A stretch of 64,000 bases of DNA, taken from the NCBI RefSeq assembly GCF_019393635.1, contig NC_057861.1, positions 57,487,532 through 57,551,531 of the forward strand, given 5' to 3'. Made by a program: the position numbers and the translations under genes. The notes below the pieces were generated by a model, which made no database searches, was not told the DNA's origin, and saw only the letters and a list, made by a program, of their open reading frames with translations. Shown piece after piece: positions 39,709 to 47,385 of this stretch (its first letter is position 1; each line of letters starts with the position of its first letter). Source of the DNA: Dromiciops gliroides. Its lineage: Eukaryota > Chordata > Mammalia > Microbiotheria > Microbiotheriidae.

Positions 39709-42097
39709 GGTTCTATGTTCCAAAGACCCTTTTGGTTCTGACATTATATTTAGTTCTATGTTTTAAGGCCCCTTGCTGTTCTAACAGGAACAGACAGATG
39801 AGGCAGTGGATAGAGATCTGGTCCTGAAATAAAGAAAATCTGGATTCAAATCCAATCTCAGATGCTTACTAGTTGTGTGACCTTGGGCAAGTCACTTAAT
39901 CTCTGCCTGCATCAATTTCCTCATCTGTAAAATGGGGATAAACAAGAGCACCTACCTTCAAAGGTTATTGTCAGGATCAACTAAGACATTAATTGTAAAG
40001 CACTTTGCAAACCTGAAGGCCCCATGTAAATACCAGTGATTATTATCATCATATGTTCTGTTTTGAGGTTCCTTCCAACTCTGATATTGTGCCTTATGCT
40101 CAAAGGTTCTTTCTTGTTCAGATAGTCTATGTTCTAGACCTTATAGCTCTGAACATTTCATATGTTCTAAGGACCTTCCCAGTTTCAACATTCCATACCC
40201 TGAGTTCTAATATTCTTCCACCTTTGATGTTCTATGCTTCTGGCTCTGGAGTTCTATATTCTATGTTCTAAGATCCTTCCACCTTTGACATTCTATGCTT
40301 CTGGCTCTGAAGTTCTGTATTCTATGTTCTAAGATCTTTCCACCTTTGACATTTTACGCCTCTGGCTCTGAAATTCTATGTTCTGTGTCTTAAGGCTCCT
40401 CCCAGCTTTGACATTTCTATATTTGAGCTTCTAAAGGCCCTGTGAGCTCTAGCATCCTCTGTTCTAAGATTTCTTCTGGCTGCGATGGACCTTTTCCTCT
40501 TCTTCTGTGTCATTCTGTGACATTCTGTACTCTAAGTCTCCTTTCCCATCTTACTAGTCTATGCTTTGATTACACATGTATAACCTATGTCAAAAGGCTT
40601 GCCTTCTCAATGGGGGCAGGGGGCAGGAAGGGAGAGAATTTGGAACTCAAACATTTTTTAAAAGGATGTTTAAATTGTTTTTACATATAATTGGGGAAAA
40701 TAAGATATTAACATTTTTTGAATAGTCTATGCTTCATGTTTTAAAAAATTTTTTTTGTGGGGCAATGAGGGTTAAATGACTTACCCAGGGTCACACAGGT
40801 AGTAAGTGTAAAGTGTCTGAGGCCGGATTTGAATTCAGGTCCTCCTGAATCCAGGGCCAGTGCTTTATCCACTGCGCCATCTAGCTGTTCATGCTTCATG
40901 TCTTTTACCCTAGCAGCTCTTCAATCTCTAATAAAGGGTGTCCCAAAAGTCTTAGTCTTAGGCTTTTGGTACACCCTGAATTCTATGTTCTAAGAGCCCT
41001 TTTAGTTTCAATATTCTAGGTTCTAGATTCTAAGATCCTTCCTGCTTTGAAATGCCACCTTCTATCTTCTGAAATTCTTCTTCACTCCAACTTTCCATGT
41101 TAAAAGTTCTTCTAGTTTTACATTTTGTGTTTTATATTCCAACATTCCTCTCAGCTCTGACTTACTCTTTTCTATTCTTTTTTTTTTTTTTTGGTGGGGC
41201 AATGAGCATTAAGTGACTTGCCCAGGGTCACACAGCTAGTAAGTGTCAAGTGTCTGAGGCTGGATTTGAACTCAAGTCCTCCCGAATCCAGGACCAGTGC
41301 TTTATCCACTGCACCACCTAGCTGCCCCCTATTTTCTATTCTTTGAGGTTCCTTTTAGTTCCAACATTCTAGGTTCTGTATTATCAGATTTCTTCTAGCT
41401 CTGACAGTCTATACTTTATATTCTAATGCACTTCCCAGTTCTAATAGTCTATATGTTATGTCCTGAGGCTCCCTAGCAGAGTGCCTAACTCATAGTAGAT
41501 ACTTAATAAGTGACCCATCATCTATTACTTAGCAAGCCATCTATCCATCCATCTATCTATCTATCATTTATCTATCTAGTCATCTAGTCATTTATCTATT
41601 CATCCATCCATCATCTATGTATCTATCACTTATCTAGCTAGTCATACATCCATTTATCTATCCTTCTATCCACCTATTCATCTATCTGTCTATCTATCTA
41701 TCCATCTATCTATCTAGTCACCCATCCATTTATCTATCTATCCATCCATACATCCATCTATCCATCACCCATCCATCTATCTGTCTTCCAATTTTAATAT
41801 TGCATATTCTAAAGCATCTCCTAGCTCTATGATCTGTAACTAATCCCCTTCTAAGAAGTACGTTGGTGATAATATTTGTATGAATGAATAAATGACTGTT
41901 CCTCTTTGCCTAGGTGGAAGATCTCTATGGTTGGAATCTTTCCCTGCCTTCCACTCTGCCTCATCTACCATCCACTAGCCTCGATCTCTTTTGGACGGGT
42001 GGACAAACAGGCAGGCAGACAGACAGATAGACAAAAACTTACCTCCACGGATGGAGACCAGCAGCAGGAGGAAAGTACCATGAAAGAGAAATGCCAT
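28434..42097 (-). CDS. ELANE: Neutrophil elastase, five exons
   Basis: Exons 42097-42043, 36638-36485, 35049-34908, 33260-33030, 28643-28434 (792 nt, 263 residues; human 267). Signal peptide [18 protein letters not shown]; pro-dipeptide AE before mature IVGG (Ile26), as expected for cathepsin C processing. Triad His65, Asp112, Ser197. Elastase S1 pocket: Gly before ICF, Val216 in SFVRGGC, Asp226 in FPDGF. Leu at position 99 (TLQND) and Gln at 143 (WGQ) separate it from PRTN3. One conserved N-glycosylation site, Asn168 in LNVT. Known role: azurophil-granule serine protease of neutrophils that cleaves after small aliphatic residues. The 22-residue C-terminal extension (242-263) is strongly basic with two Trp, unlike the human propeptide. 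Introns 1 and 4 are 5.4 and 4.4 kb through repeat insertion. The promoter module is shared with PRTN3. Confidence 0.95.
28890..28990 (+). mobile_element. L2 LINE 3-prime scrap in ELANE intron 4
   Basis: CATCTCTTCCAGGAAGCCTTCCCTGATCTCC is the common L2 motif. Confidence 0.6.
29125..29290 (+). mobile_element. MIR-like SINE in ELANE intron 4
   Basis: ATCTGAGTTCTATTCCTACCTCAGAC and CCTCAGTTTCCTCATCCG; followed at 29340-29540 by CCTCAGAGGCCTTCCAGTCC and CAGTGCCTAGCACATAGTAG (L2/MIR ends). Confidence 0.65.
29655..29905 (+). mobile_element. MIR/THER1-like SINE, full length, in ELANE intron 4
   Basis: ATGGATCTGGAGTCAGGAAGGCC head through GTAAAGCATTTTGCCAACC to GAAATGCTAGCTATCATC with a (CCA)n tail. 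Confidence 0.8.
30180..30690 (+). mobile_element. L2 LINE ORF2 endonuclease-region fragment in ELANE intron 4
   Basis: Plus-strand frame reads ...[20 protein letters not shown]..., the L2 ORF2 endonuclease signature (ALDLIITHNCHHH type). Rare coding part of L2 in this window. Confidence 0.7.
30765..31110 (-). mobile_element. CR1/L3 LINE 3-prime part in ELANE intron 4
   Basis: TCATCTAGCCTTTGCTTGAAGACTTCC, GCCCATTCCACTTCTGG, CCTTCTTCCACGCAACAAATTC follow the reverse of the CR1 ORF2 end. Confidence 0.75.
31125..31420 (+). mobile_element. L2 LINE 3-prime part in ELANE intron 4
   Basis: GCATTTAAAGCCCTTCACATC and CCAGGTCTAGAATGCCCTCC are typical L2 strings. Confidence 0.7.
31489..31656 (+). mobile_element. 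SINE1/WSINE1-type SINE in ELANE intron 4
   Basis: Target duplication AAAAAACTGAAGGT. Confidence 0.95.
31690..32040. mobile_element. MIR/MIR3-like remnants in ELANE intron 4
   Basis: 31693-31770 (AATAAGCATTTATATAGCACC) and 31890-32030 (TTAGAGATGAGGAGACTGAGGC, AGTGGGATTCAAATCC). Confidence 0.65.
32226..32845. mobile_element. MIR3-like SINE split by a DNA transposon, ELANE intron 4
   Basis: AACAAGTATTTATAGAGCATC...CAACAACCCAGGGAGGTG on the left, TCCTTATTTTACAAATGAGGAAACTG on the right. Confidence 0.8.
32339..32694. mobile_element. Tigger/mariner-like nonautonomous DNA transposon
   Basis: About 356 bases inside the MIR3. Begins CAGTTATCCCTTCC preceded by TA; ends GGAGGGATAACTACTG, so AGTTATCCCT is an inverted terminal repeat. 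No transposase frame; a MITE-like copy. Confidence 0.6.
33030..33260 (-). CDS. ELANE: ELANE exon 4
   Basis: Acceptor CCCCCAG, donor GTAAGT, 77 codons. Encodes [39 protein letters not shown] and RRRAGICF. Confidence 0.96.
33440..33575 (-). mobile_element. MIR-like SINE in ELANE intron 3
   Basis: TTTTATAGATGAAGAAACTGAGGC, TCATACAGGTAGCAAGCAGAAA. Confidence 0.65.
33841..33967 (-). mobile_element. SINE1/WSINE1-type SINE in ELANE intron 3
   Basis: Target duplication ATCCTTCACTT; diverged, lacks the CACTGCGCCACCTAG end. Confidence 0.9.
34085..34275 (-). mobile_element. MIR-like SINE in ELANE intron 3
   Basis: AGGATCATAGATTTAGATCTGG, GGTCATCAGGTCCAACCC, CAGATGAGGAAACTGAGG, GATTTGAACCCAGG. Confidence 0.75.
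34280..34900. other. ELANE intron 3, unassigned
   Basis: Sequence without recognised repeats apart from a poly(T) run; ends at the exon 3 donor. Confidence 0.4.
34908..35049 (-). CDS. ELANE: ELANE exon 3 (catalytic Asp)
   Basis: Acceptor AACCTAG, donor GTATGT. Encodes [16 protein letters not shown] and [17 protein letters not shown]; the Asp is in QND. VLGAHNL-RREPT-Q is shared with human elastase. Confidence 0.95.
35341..35411 (-). mobile_element. Truncated SINE1/WSINE1-type SINE in ELANE intron 2
   Basis: Only about 60 bases of the 3-prime half, still with target duplication CTCCTCCCTCTTCTT, so it inserted already truncated. Confidence 0.9.
35430..35850 (-). mobile_element. MIR-like SINE remnants in ELANE intron 2
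   Basis: 35455-35610 has GATGGGGAAACTGAGCCC and a CCAACTATGTGCTTACC end; 35645-35850 has CATTCATAGATTTAGAAAGGG and GGGATTTGAACCCCTAG. Confidence 0.6.
36058..36335 (-). repeat. 33-bp minisatellite, eight units, in ELANE intron 2
   Basis: Unit approximately CTTAGAACACAGAATGTCAG plus AGCTGGGAGGGCC, about eight copies. Same unit as 13.05 kb in opposite sense. Confidence 0.9.
36485..36638 (-). CDS. ELANE: ELANE exon 2 (mature N-terminus and His)
   Basis: Acceptor CTATTAG, donor GTGAGT. Encodes [20 protein letters not shown], the [13 protein letters not shown] stretch and TAAHC with the catalytic His. Exit phase 2. Confidence 0.95.
36709..36857 (-). mobile_element. SINE1/WSINE1-type SINE in ELANE intron 1
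   Basis: Full length, followed by a (CA)n(TA)n stretch. Confidence 0.93.
36863..36918. repeat. (CA)n(TA)n microsatellite
   Basis: About 14 CA units then TATATA with a GTA break, between two SINEs in ELANE intron 1. Confidence 0.95.
36917..37086 (-). mobile_element. SINE1/WSINE1-type SINE in ELANE intron 1
   Basis: Long poly(T) start, intact GCTGCCCC end; CACACATATA recurs after it. Confidence 0.93.
37105..37450 (-). mobile_element. L1 3-prime UTR in ELANE intron 1
   Basis: CTCATTGAGAAGGCAAAAAATGTGATATC, CAGTTCTTTCTCTGGAGGTGG and GGTTCTGTTCACTTTGCTTTGCATCAG, the canonical order in reverse. Confidence 0.85.
37491..37648 (+). mobile_element. SINE1/WSINE1-type SINE in ELANE intron 1
   Basis: Full length, ends AATTGCCTCTC with an impure A-tail; the next SINE begins within 15 bases of that tail. 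Confidence 0.93.
37662..37788 (+). mobile_element. 5-prime truncated SINE1/WSINE1-type SINE in ELANE intron 1
   Basis: Begins GTGGATAGAGCAC, lacking the first 20 bases; TATGTGTGT / AATGTGTGTC flank it. Confidence 0.9.
38111..38262 (+). mobile_element. SINE1/WSINE1-type SINE in ELANE intron 1
   Basis: Full length, CACTTGACAC subtype, A-rich AATAAATAG tail. Confidence 0.94.
38268..38672. mobile_element. MIR3-like SINE split by a SINE1, ELANE intron 1
   Basis: CTATAATAATGACTCATTATT...GGTAGGTGCTATTATGATAC and TGAGGAAACTGAGGCAGAC. Insert flanked by TGATACTCACA/TGATACCCACA. Confidence 0.8.
38393..38532 (+). mobile_element. SINE1/WSINE1-type SINE within MIR3
   Basis: Target duplication TGATACYCACA. 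Confidence 0.94.
38685..39090 (+). mobile_element. CR1/L3 LINE ORF2 fragment in ELANE intron 1
   Basis: GAAACTAGTAAGATGAAATTTAACTGGGATA, AAAAATCAGTTTCTTAAGAGCAAGATGG and AAAGCATTGATAAGTTGGAAAGC follow the CR1 RT-end order (SNKMKFN, KNQL-KYKMG, KDIDKLE). Confidence 0.8.
39143..39285 (-). mobile_element. SINE1/WSINE1-type SINE in ELANE intron 1
   Basis: Target duplication CATGAAATCT; C-rich instead of T-rich start. Confidence 0.92.
39501..39644 (-). mobile_element. SINE1/WSINE1-type SINE in ELANE intron 1
   Basis: Target duplication AGACCTATT. Confidence 0.92.
39650..39706. repeat. (TTA)n microsatellite
   Basis: About 18 pure TTA units. Confidence 0.97.
39785..40055 (+). mobile_element. MIR/THER1-like SINE, full length, ELANE intron 1
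   Basis: GAGATCTGGTCCTGAAATAAAG head, CTAGTTGTGTGACCTTGGGC, AAAGCACTTTGCAAACC and AATACCAGTGATTATTATCATC tail. Confidence 0.8.
40575..40715 (+). mobile_element. L1 3-prime end in ELANE intron 1
   Basis: ATGTATAACCTATGTCAAAAGGCTTGCC, GAGAATTTGGAACTCAAAC, TTTTTACATATAATTGGGG. Confidence 0.8.
40743..40892 (-). mobile_element. SINE1/WSINE1-type SINE in ELANE intron 1
   Basis: Target duplication ATGCTTCATGTYTTT. Confidence 0.93.
40935..40977. mobile_element. Minimal mariner-like palindrome
   Basis: AGGGTGTCCCAAAAGTCTTA on the left pairs with TTAGGCTTTTGGTACACCCT on the right with three mismatches, leaving a 3-base loop. GGGTGTCCCAAAAGT is a known mariner-type terminus, so this looks like two inverted termini with nothing between. 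Confidence 0.7.
41177..41327 (-). mobile_element. SINE1/WSINE1-type SINE in ELANE intron 1
   Basis: Target duplication TTTTCTATTCTTT. Confidence 0.94.
41530..41785. repeat. (ATCT)n/(ATCC)n tetranucleotide array in ELANE intron 1
   Basis: About 250 bases of mixed ATCT, ATCC and AGTC tetramers 250 bases downstream of exon 1. Confidence 0.95.
42043..42097 (-). CDS. ELANE: ELANE exon 1 (signal peptide)
   Basis: ATG at 42097; 18 codons plus one base encoding [18 protein letters not shown], with donor GTAAGT. Same length and exit phase as exon 1 of PRTN3 and CFD. It lies about 70 bases below the shared TATA box. Confidence 0.9.
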
Positions 42098-42165
42098 GCT
42101 GCAAGTAGGCAAGTGGATGTCTGCAGCAGCCTTGGGGGCTTTGTGGGTACCCCTTTCCTAATCTC

Positions 42166-42204
42166 TCCTCTTATAGTCCCTTGTGGAGAGTTCGTTGCAA
42201 TTGC
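42166..42204 (-). promoter_or_regulatory. ELANE: ELANE core promoter: TATA and C/EBP-Myb-like block
   Basis: Minus strand reads GCAATTGCAACGAA, then CTCTCCACAAG, then CTATAAGAGGA. The TATA box lies about 70 bases upstream of the ATG. GCAAT resembles a C/EBP half site and AACGA a Myb-like site; C/EBP, Myb and PU.1 control of the elastase promoter is established in mouse and human. The same block precedes PRTN3. Confidence 0.7.
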
Positions 42205-42479
42205 CTCACAGGCCAGGGGGCTGTTGGAGAGCTGTTACTTCATCTATTTCCTCGGTCACTTGGATGGGGGTGGGATATAGGGACCCAGGACCCTGAGCAA
42301 TGGGGCAATAATGGGATGTGGAAGCTCGGAAGCAGCGTCATCTTTCTATCTACTCTCCTACAACAGGCCAGAAAGGGAGAGGGCAGAAGAGAAGACCAAG
42401 TCAGCTGGAGCAGCCCCAGGGAGTTCTAATCCCAGTTCCAAGGGGATTATGATCCCAAAGGATCATAACTTTGAAGCCT

Positions 42480-42640
42480 CCTCAGAATCCTTGAATCTCA
42501 AAGCTGGAAGTGACTTCAGTAGTGAGACCATCTCCCAGCCTGACACTGATCCTCCTCTCTAATATCCCCAGAGGTCGGTCATCCGATCTCTGCCTAAACC
42601 CCTCTTGTGGTTCCTTGCCAGGGAACTCTCTTCCTCAGGT
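42480..42640 (-). mobile_element. CR1/L3-like 3-prime scrap upstream of ELANE
   Basis: GAATCTCAAAGCTGGAAGTGACTTCAG, then CTCTGCCTAAACCCCTC repeated twice (42586 and 42664) with related flanks. Confidence 0.45.
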
Positions 42641-43087
42641 GGGCCCAGGACCCCTCACCCAACTTTGTCTAAACCCCTCTAGGGGCTCCTTCCAGGGAGC
42701 TCATGACCTTGGCCAGACCCAGGGCCCCCTCTGGGGCTGGCAGGAAGCCCAAATCCAGTTCCCCTTCCAAACACCCCCAAAGATGTTCTAGTCCCAACTG
42801 TCCTTTGTCAGTGGCGCAAGAGCAAACGGTGGCTGGGAGGAGGGACCCCTTAGGGGAGTGAGGAGTGGGTTATGTGGTGGGGAAGGAAGGGGAAGGCAAT
42901 CTCACCAAGCTTCCAGCCTGACAGGAAAGGTTCAGGCCTGGTGCAGGAGGCAGCCTGGGTGCTCATTTTTCTAGGCTGGACCAGCTCAGCTTGCCTTCAT
43001 GGCTTCACACAGTTCTCTGGAGGCCACCAGCATTTCCAAAGCTCACAAGTACACACATAAACACAGAGACAGAAACACACAAACAGC

Positions 43088-43236
43088 GGGCAGCTAGGTG
43101 GTGCAGTGGATAGAGCACCGGCCCTGGAGTCAGGAGTACCTGAGTTCAAATCCGGCCTCAGACACTTGACACTTACTAGTTGTGTGACCCTGGGCAAGTC
43201 ACTTAACCCCAATTGCCTCACAAAAACAAAACAAAA
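43088..43236 (+). mobile_element. SINE1/WSINE1-type SINE
   Basis: Inserted in a CA-rich run (43040-43270); CACAAACA and CACACAGACA flanks. Confidence 0.92.
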
Positions 43237-43504
43237 AACACACAGACACACACTCAGAAACACAGAGACACACGTGCATCTATGCTTGCATAAACATACA
43301 GAGGCATGCTCACTGCTCAGGCATGCACATGCTCACTCAAGGCCAGACACACAGTTACAGACAGATCTGCCCTCACTGTGTGCTTAGATAGACATAGTAA
43401 CATGCAAAGAAGTAGACACAAACTCACAGGCAGCAGTTCATGTGACAAAGATCTAGAGACCTTAGCAGACTGCAAGTCACAGCCGTGGACTACAAGTAGA
43501 CCCT

Positions 43505-44480
43505 AATGGGAGTGAGAGGTATGACGCAGTAGCCCCCAATGCTGCTGCCATCTTGGACCGCATTAGGAGAGGCACAGTGTGCCCCCAAAGTGACTACACT
43601 GTGAATGTCCTTTGACCCAATGATGTACCACTGGGCCTCTACCCCAAAGAGATTGAGGAAAGAGGAAAAGGACTCATATCTATCAAAATATCATAGCAGC
43701 TCTTTTTCTGGTGGCAAAGAACTGAAAACTAAGGAGGCCCTAGGAGCACTCACCATTGGGGGGGGTTGCCCAAATTATGGTATGTGAATATAATGGAAGA
43801 TCATTGCACTGAAAGAAAAGATGAGGGGGGTGGTTTCAGAGATGCCTGAGAAGACTCCTATAGACAGATGCAGAGGGAAATGAGCAGGAGAAGTAGCAAT
43901 ACTATAACATCAACAGTTGGAAAAACAACTCTGGAAGGCTTATGAACTCTGATCAACTCAATACTGAATCATAATTCCAGAGGACTGATGGATGATGAAT
44001 AACGTGACCCACGTCTCTGGCAGAGAGGTGATGAACTGGAGGTACAAGATGAGACACGCTTTGGGGGTATGGCTGATGGGAAATTTGTTTTGCTTGTCTA
44101 TGATTATTGTATGGGGATGGGGTTCTTCTTCCAGTGGATGGGAGATAGAGATAGGGAGAAGAAAAAAATGCTAGATAATTAAAAAAAGAAAATGAAAAAA
44201 AAAGCAGCCCAATTCTGGTACTAGGGAAGTGATTGTCCCTCCTACCTCCGTTCTGATCAGGCCCCATATGGAAGATGTGTTCAGTGCTGGATGCCACATT
44301 TTAGGAAGGACATGGCTAAACTAGAAAGGGACCAAAGGAGGGCAACCAGGTTGTTGAAGAGACTTAATGTGATGCCAAATGAGAGTCAGTTGAAGGAATT
44401 AGGAACATTTGGAATGGAAAAGATTGGGGGTGGGGTGGGGTTGGGCATTCTAGTGTCTGCTTGTATTTGAAAGGTCAAGA
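43505..44480 (+). mobile_element. CR1/L3 LINE split by an L1 end
   Basis: Left: AATGCTGCTGCCATCTTGGACCGCATTAGGAGAGG (43540-43575). Right: CTAGGGAAGTGATTGTCCCTCC, CACATTTTAGGAAGGACATGG, CTAGAAAGGGACCAAAGGAGGGC. Both belong to consecutive CR1 ORF2 sequence. Confidence 0.8.
43580..44205 (+). mobile_element. L1 3-prime UTR inserted in CR1
   Basis: CCTTTGACCCAATGATGTACCACTGGGCC, GTGGCAAAGAACTGAAAACTAAGG, GTATGTGAATATAATGGAAG and A-rich end. The order matches therian L1 3-prime UTR. Confidence 0.85.
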
Positions 44481-44773
44481 ACAAATGTATTCCCTCCTCC
44501 ACAAGACATGCCCTGCTTCCATTTTCTTTCTATTTTTATTCTTGGCTACAAAGAATGACTTAAGAGGAGAAAGGGGCATATTCAGAAATGAAGGGGATAT
44601 AAAATGAAAAGATATCAATACCATTTTTAGAAAACATTAGATGCTTCTTATTGAACTGGGACAGGTTGGAAAAAGAGTAGTCAGATGTCATCTATTTGTG
44701 GAGGACAGAGGACAAGGCATGCAGGAAGTTGGAAGAGAGACTGGCTATGGCCTTCAGTGAAATATGCCAGAGG
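44480..44773. other. Intergenic, unassigned
   Basis: Continues after the CR1 with no further recognisable repeat or frame; 44640-44760 (GAACTGGGACAGGTTGG) is unassigned. Confidence 0.35.
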
Positions 44774-44937
44774 GGCATCTAGGTGGTGCAGTGAATAAAG
44801 CACCGGCCCTGGATTTGGGAGTACCTGAGTTCAAATCCAGCCTCAGATACTTGACACTTACTAGCTATGTGACCCTGGGCAAGTCACTTAACCCCCATTG
44901 CCCCACAAAACAAACAAACAAATAAATAAATAAAAAG
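44774..44937 (+). mobile_element. SINE1/WSINE1-type SINE
   Basis: Target duplication GAAATATGCYA; tail (AAAC)(AAAT)n. Confidence 0.94.
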
Positions 44938-44944
44938 AAATATG

Positions 44945-45185
44945 CTAAAAGAGAATGAATTTGGAACCGGAGGACCTGGGTTTGAATCCTAACTCACTTC
45001 ACTTTAGCTGTGTGACTTTGGCTGAGTCCGTTGGCCTTTCTGGGCTCCAGTTTCCTCATTCGTAAAATGAGGGGATGATGTTAGTCATGTAAGAGTAGAG
45101 AGCCCTTTCAGGTACAGGTTGGGCTACTGCTGGATGACCTCTGAGGTCCCTTCCAATTCTCCAGTTCTGTGTGATTCTAAGGTCT
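44945..45185 (+). mobile_element. MIR/THER1-like SINE with CR1-type end
   Basis: TTTGGAACCGGAGGACCTGGG head, CAGTTTCCTCATTCG core, ends GATGACCTCTGAGGTCCCTTCC-ATTCT, the same end seen in CR1 and in the minisatellite unit. Confidence 0.75.
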
Positions 45186-45527
45186 CTAAAGTCAGTTTCT
45201 GCTCTAGAAGGCCTTGATGATCAAGGGTGCACAGAGAGAATTGCCGGTGGGGGGTGGGAGGGGCTGGTTGGGAGAACATTAACATCACTGGAATCATGAG
45301 GTTATGGGGAGACAACATTGAAGGAATGGTGAGTCTCGTAGAACCAGAAGGGAGGCAAAAGAAATGGAGAGAGATAAAGCTAGATCGTGGATGATCCATG
45401 GGGTTGGGGCCAGACCTCAGCCTCCGTGAAAGAGAGGAGAAAGAAATGATGGGCTAGAAGGGTCCCTCAGGCCTGTGGACCTTCAGAAGAGCCTCATGGA
45501 AGAGCATGGGTGGAGCTCTTGGGCCTG

Positions 45528-46320
45528 CCATTACAATTGTCTGGGGGTGGGCTGAGAGGGTAAAGGAGGGGAGCTCTGAACTTTGTGAGAAACTGTACAG
45601 GGAAACAGACACCTTGCTGGATAGGTTCTCACAAAGTTTGAAATTCTCCCTTTTCCCTGTCTGCTCACCCCCAGACATGATATATATGGTGTCATAATAT
45701 ATAATATAGACATTATATAATTTGTCTCACTGTATAGTTTCTCATAAAGTTTGAAGTCCCCCTTTTGCTCTCACCCCTCACCCCAGACTATACAGATATA
45801 TAGATAGAGATACAGTAATAATATATATTATATAATATAGACATGTGTCTCACTGTAGTTTCTCATAGTTTGAAATCTCTCCTTAGCTTTCTCCCTCACC
45901 CCCAGACTATATCTATAAAATATCTATAGCTATCTATATAATGTAATAATATATACTTTACACAATATATAATATATATGTGTATGTCTCACTGTATAGT
46001 TTCTCATAAAGTCTGAAATCCCCCCTTTGCTCTCACCCCTCACCCCAGACTATACAGATATATAGATAGAGATACAGTAATAATATATATTATATAATAT
46101 ATACATGTGTCTCACTGTAGTTTCTCATAGTTTGAAATCTCTCCTTAGCTTTCTCCCTCACCCCCAGACTATATCTATAAAATATCTATAGTTATCTATA
46201 TAATGTAATAATATATACTTTACACAATATATAATATATATGTGTGTGTCTCACTGTATAGTTTCTCATAAAGTCTGAAATCCCCCTTTGCCCTCTCCCT
46301 TAACCCCCAGACCCTTAACT
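45528..46320. repeat. Higher-order satellite array, first unit inverted
   Basis: Half-units of about 125-137 bases starting TCTCACTGTATAGTTTCTCA or TCTCACTGTAGTTTCTCATA alternate (45724, 45849, 45986, 46111, 46247), giving a 262-base higher-order period (CCCCAGACTATACAGATATA at 45781 and 46043). 45528-45600 is the reverse complement of the unit. AT-rich spacers separate the C-rich blocks. Confidence 0.9.
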
Positions 46321-46499
46321 CCCAGCAGGCCCAAATGCTCTGTCCCTGCTCCTATATGACATCGGAGGATATATAAACTTAGATCAATGGCCCAAGACCC
46401 AGCCGATTCTCTGCCTCTCTTTGGAATGATCTCCATTAACCTGGAAGCCTTATGTCTCTGTAGCACCCTTGCCTGGATCTAGAGGGAGCAAAGAGCCTC

Positions 46500-46640
46500 A
46501 GAGATGGCTCTGTCCTACCTCACCATCTTACAGATGAAGCTCAGAGATGGGTCTGCTTTGGCTCACACAGTGACTTTCTAGCCAAGGTGGGATATGAACC
46601 CAGGCAGGTCTCCTGACTCCCAGACTAGGACACTTGTGTG
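46500..46640 (-). mobile_element. MIR-like SINE
   Basis: ATCTTACAGATGAAGCTCAGAG, GGATATGAACCCAGGCAGGTC. Confidence 0.6.
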
Positions 46641-46850
46641 GATGTTTGTTGATTGACTGACTAACCAGAGAAAGGTGCATGGGGGGACAAACCCTGGTTG
46701 GGACAGGTTGGGTGGGCATGGCCAGGCCTTGGAGCATGTGCCTGGAGATGGATGCTGACAGTCCCCTCCCCTTATGCCTTTGGAGAGAGAAGGCACCACA
46801 TTGCAGAGTGTGTCACTACAGAGTTGGAGGGCTCTATCACTTCTTCTTCT

Positions 46851-46996
46851 ATTTTTTTTTAGTGAGGCAATTGGGGTTAAGTGACTTGCCCAGGGTCACA
46901 CAGCTAGTAAGTGTTAAGTGTCTGAGGCCGGATTTGAACTCAGGTACTCCTGACTCCAGGGCCGGTGCTCTATCCACTGCGCCATCTAGCTGCCCC
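46851..46996 (-). mobile_element. SINE1/WSINE1-type SINE
   Basis: Target duplication CTCTATCACTTCT. Confidence 0.95.
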
Positions 46997-46999
46997 ATC

Positions 47000-47385
47000 T
47001 CTATCACTTCTAGCCTGACCCAAGCCTGCCCCTGAGGGTGATTTGGGGAAAGGGACCGCTGTCCCCATCTCCTTTGTCCACATGTGACCAGTTTAATGTT
47101 TCCGGAACCTTGTCCCCCCAAGGATTTAAATGCCTTCCTATGCCCTTGGGAATATCAAGCAATCTCCTGGGTGATGGTATTGATGCTCTTGAGTTTATTG
47201 AAGCCACAGTCTAGTGCTGAATAAGGGAGAGGGCTGTGGTCAGAATTAGACCTGTCCCTCCACCCCCCACCCCACCCCAGGCTTTCGAGGGGCTTAGATC
47301 CTGACAAAACCTATGGAGAGTTTTGGGGGGAAGCAGACAAATGGCTTTCCAAATAATGACTTCATTGGCCTAGAGGCCATGGAGT
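47000..47385. other. Intergenic below PRTN3, unassigned
   Basis: No repeat or frame recognised. A second minus-strand AATAAA lies at 47194-47199. Confidence 0.4.

Larger units (their letters stand above)
40050..41500 (+). repeat. Long degenerate 30-35 bp minisatellite in ELANE intron 1
   Basis: Unit approximately TCTATGTTCTAAGATCCTTC then CACCTTTGACAT, about 30 irregular units. Two SINEs, an L1 end and a mariner-like hairpin have inserted. Same unit family as 13.05 and 36.06 kb, older copies. Confidence 0.8.

Noticed and set aside
41530-41785. Tetranucleotide array as a CRISPR-like array
   Set aside because: Simple ATCT microsatellite in a mammalian intron; no spacer structure.
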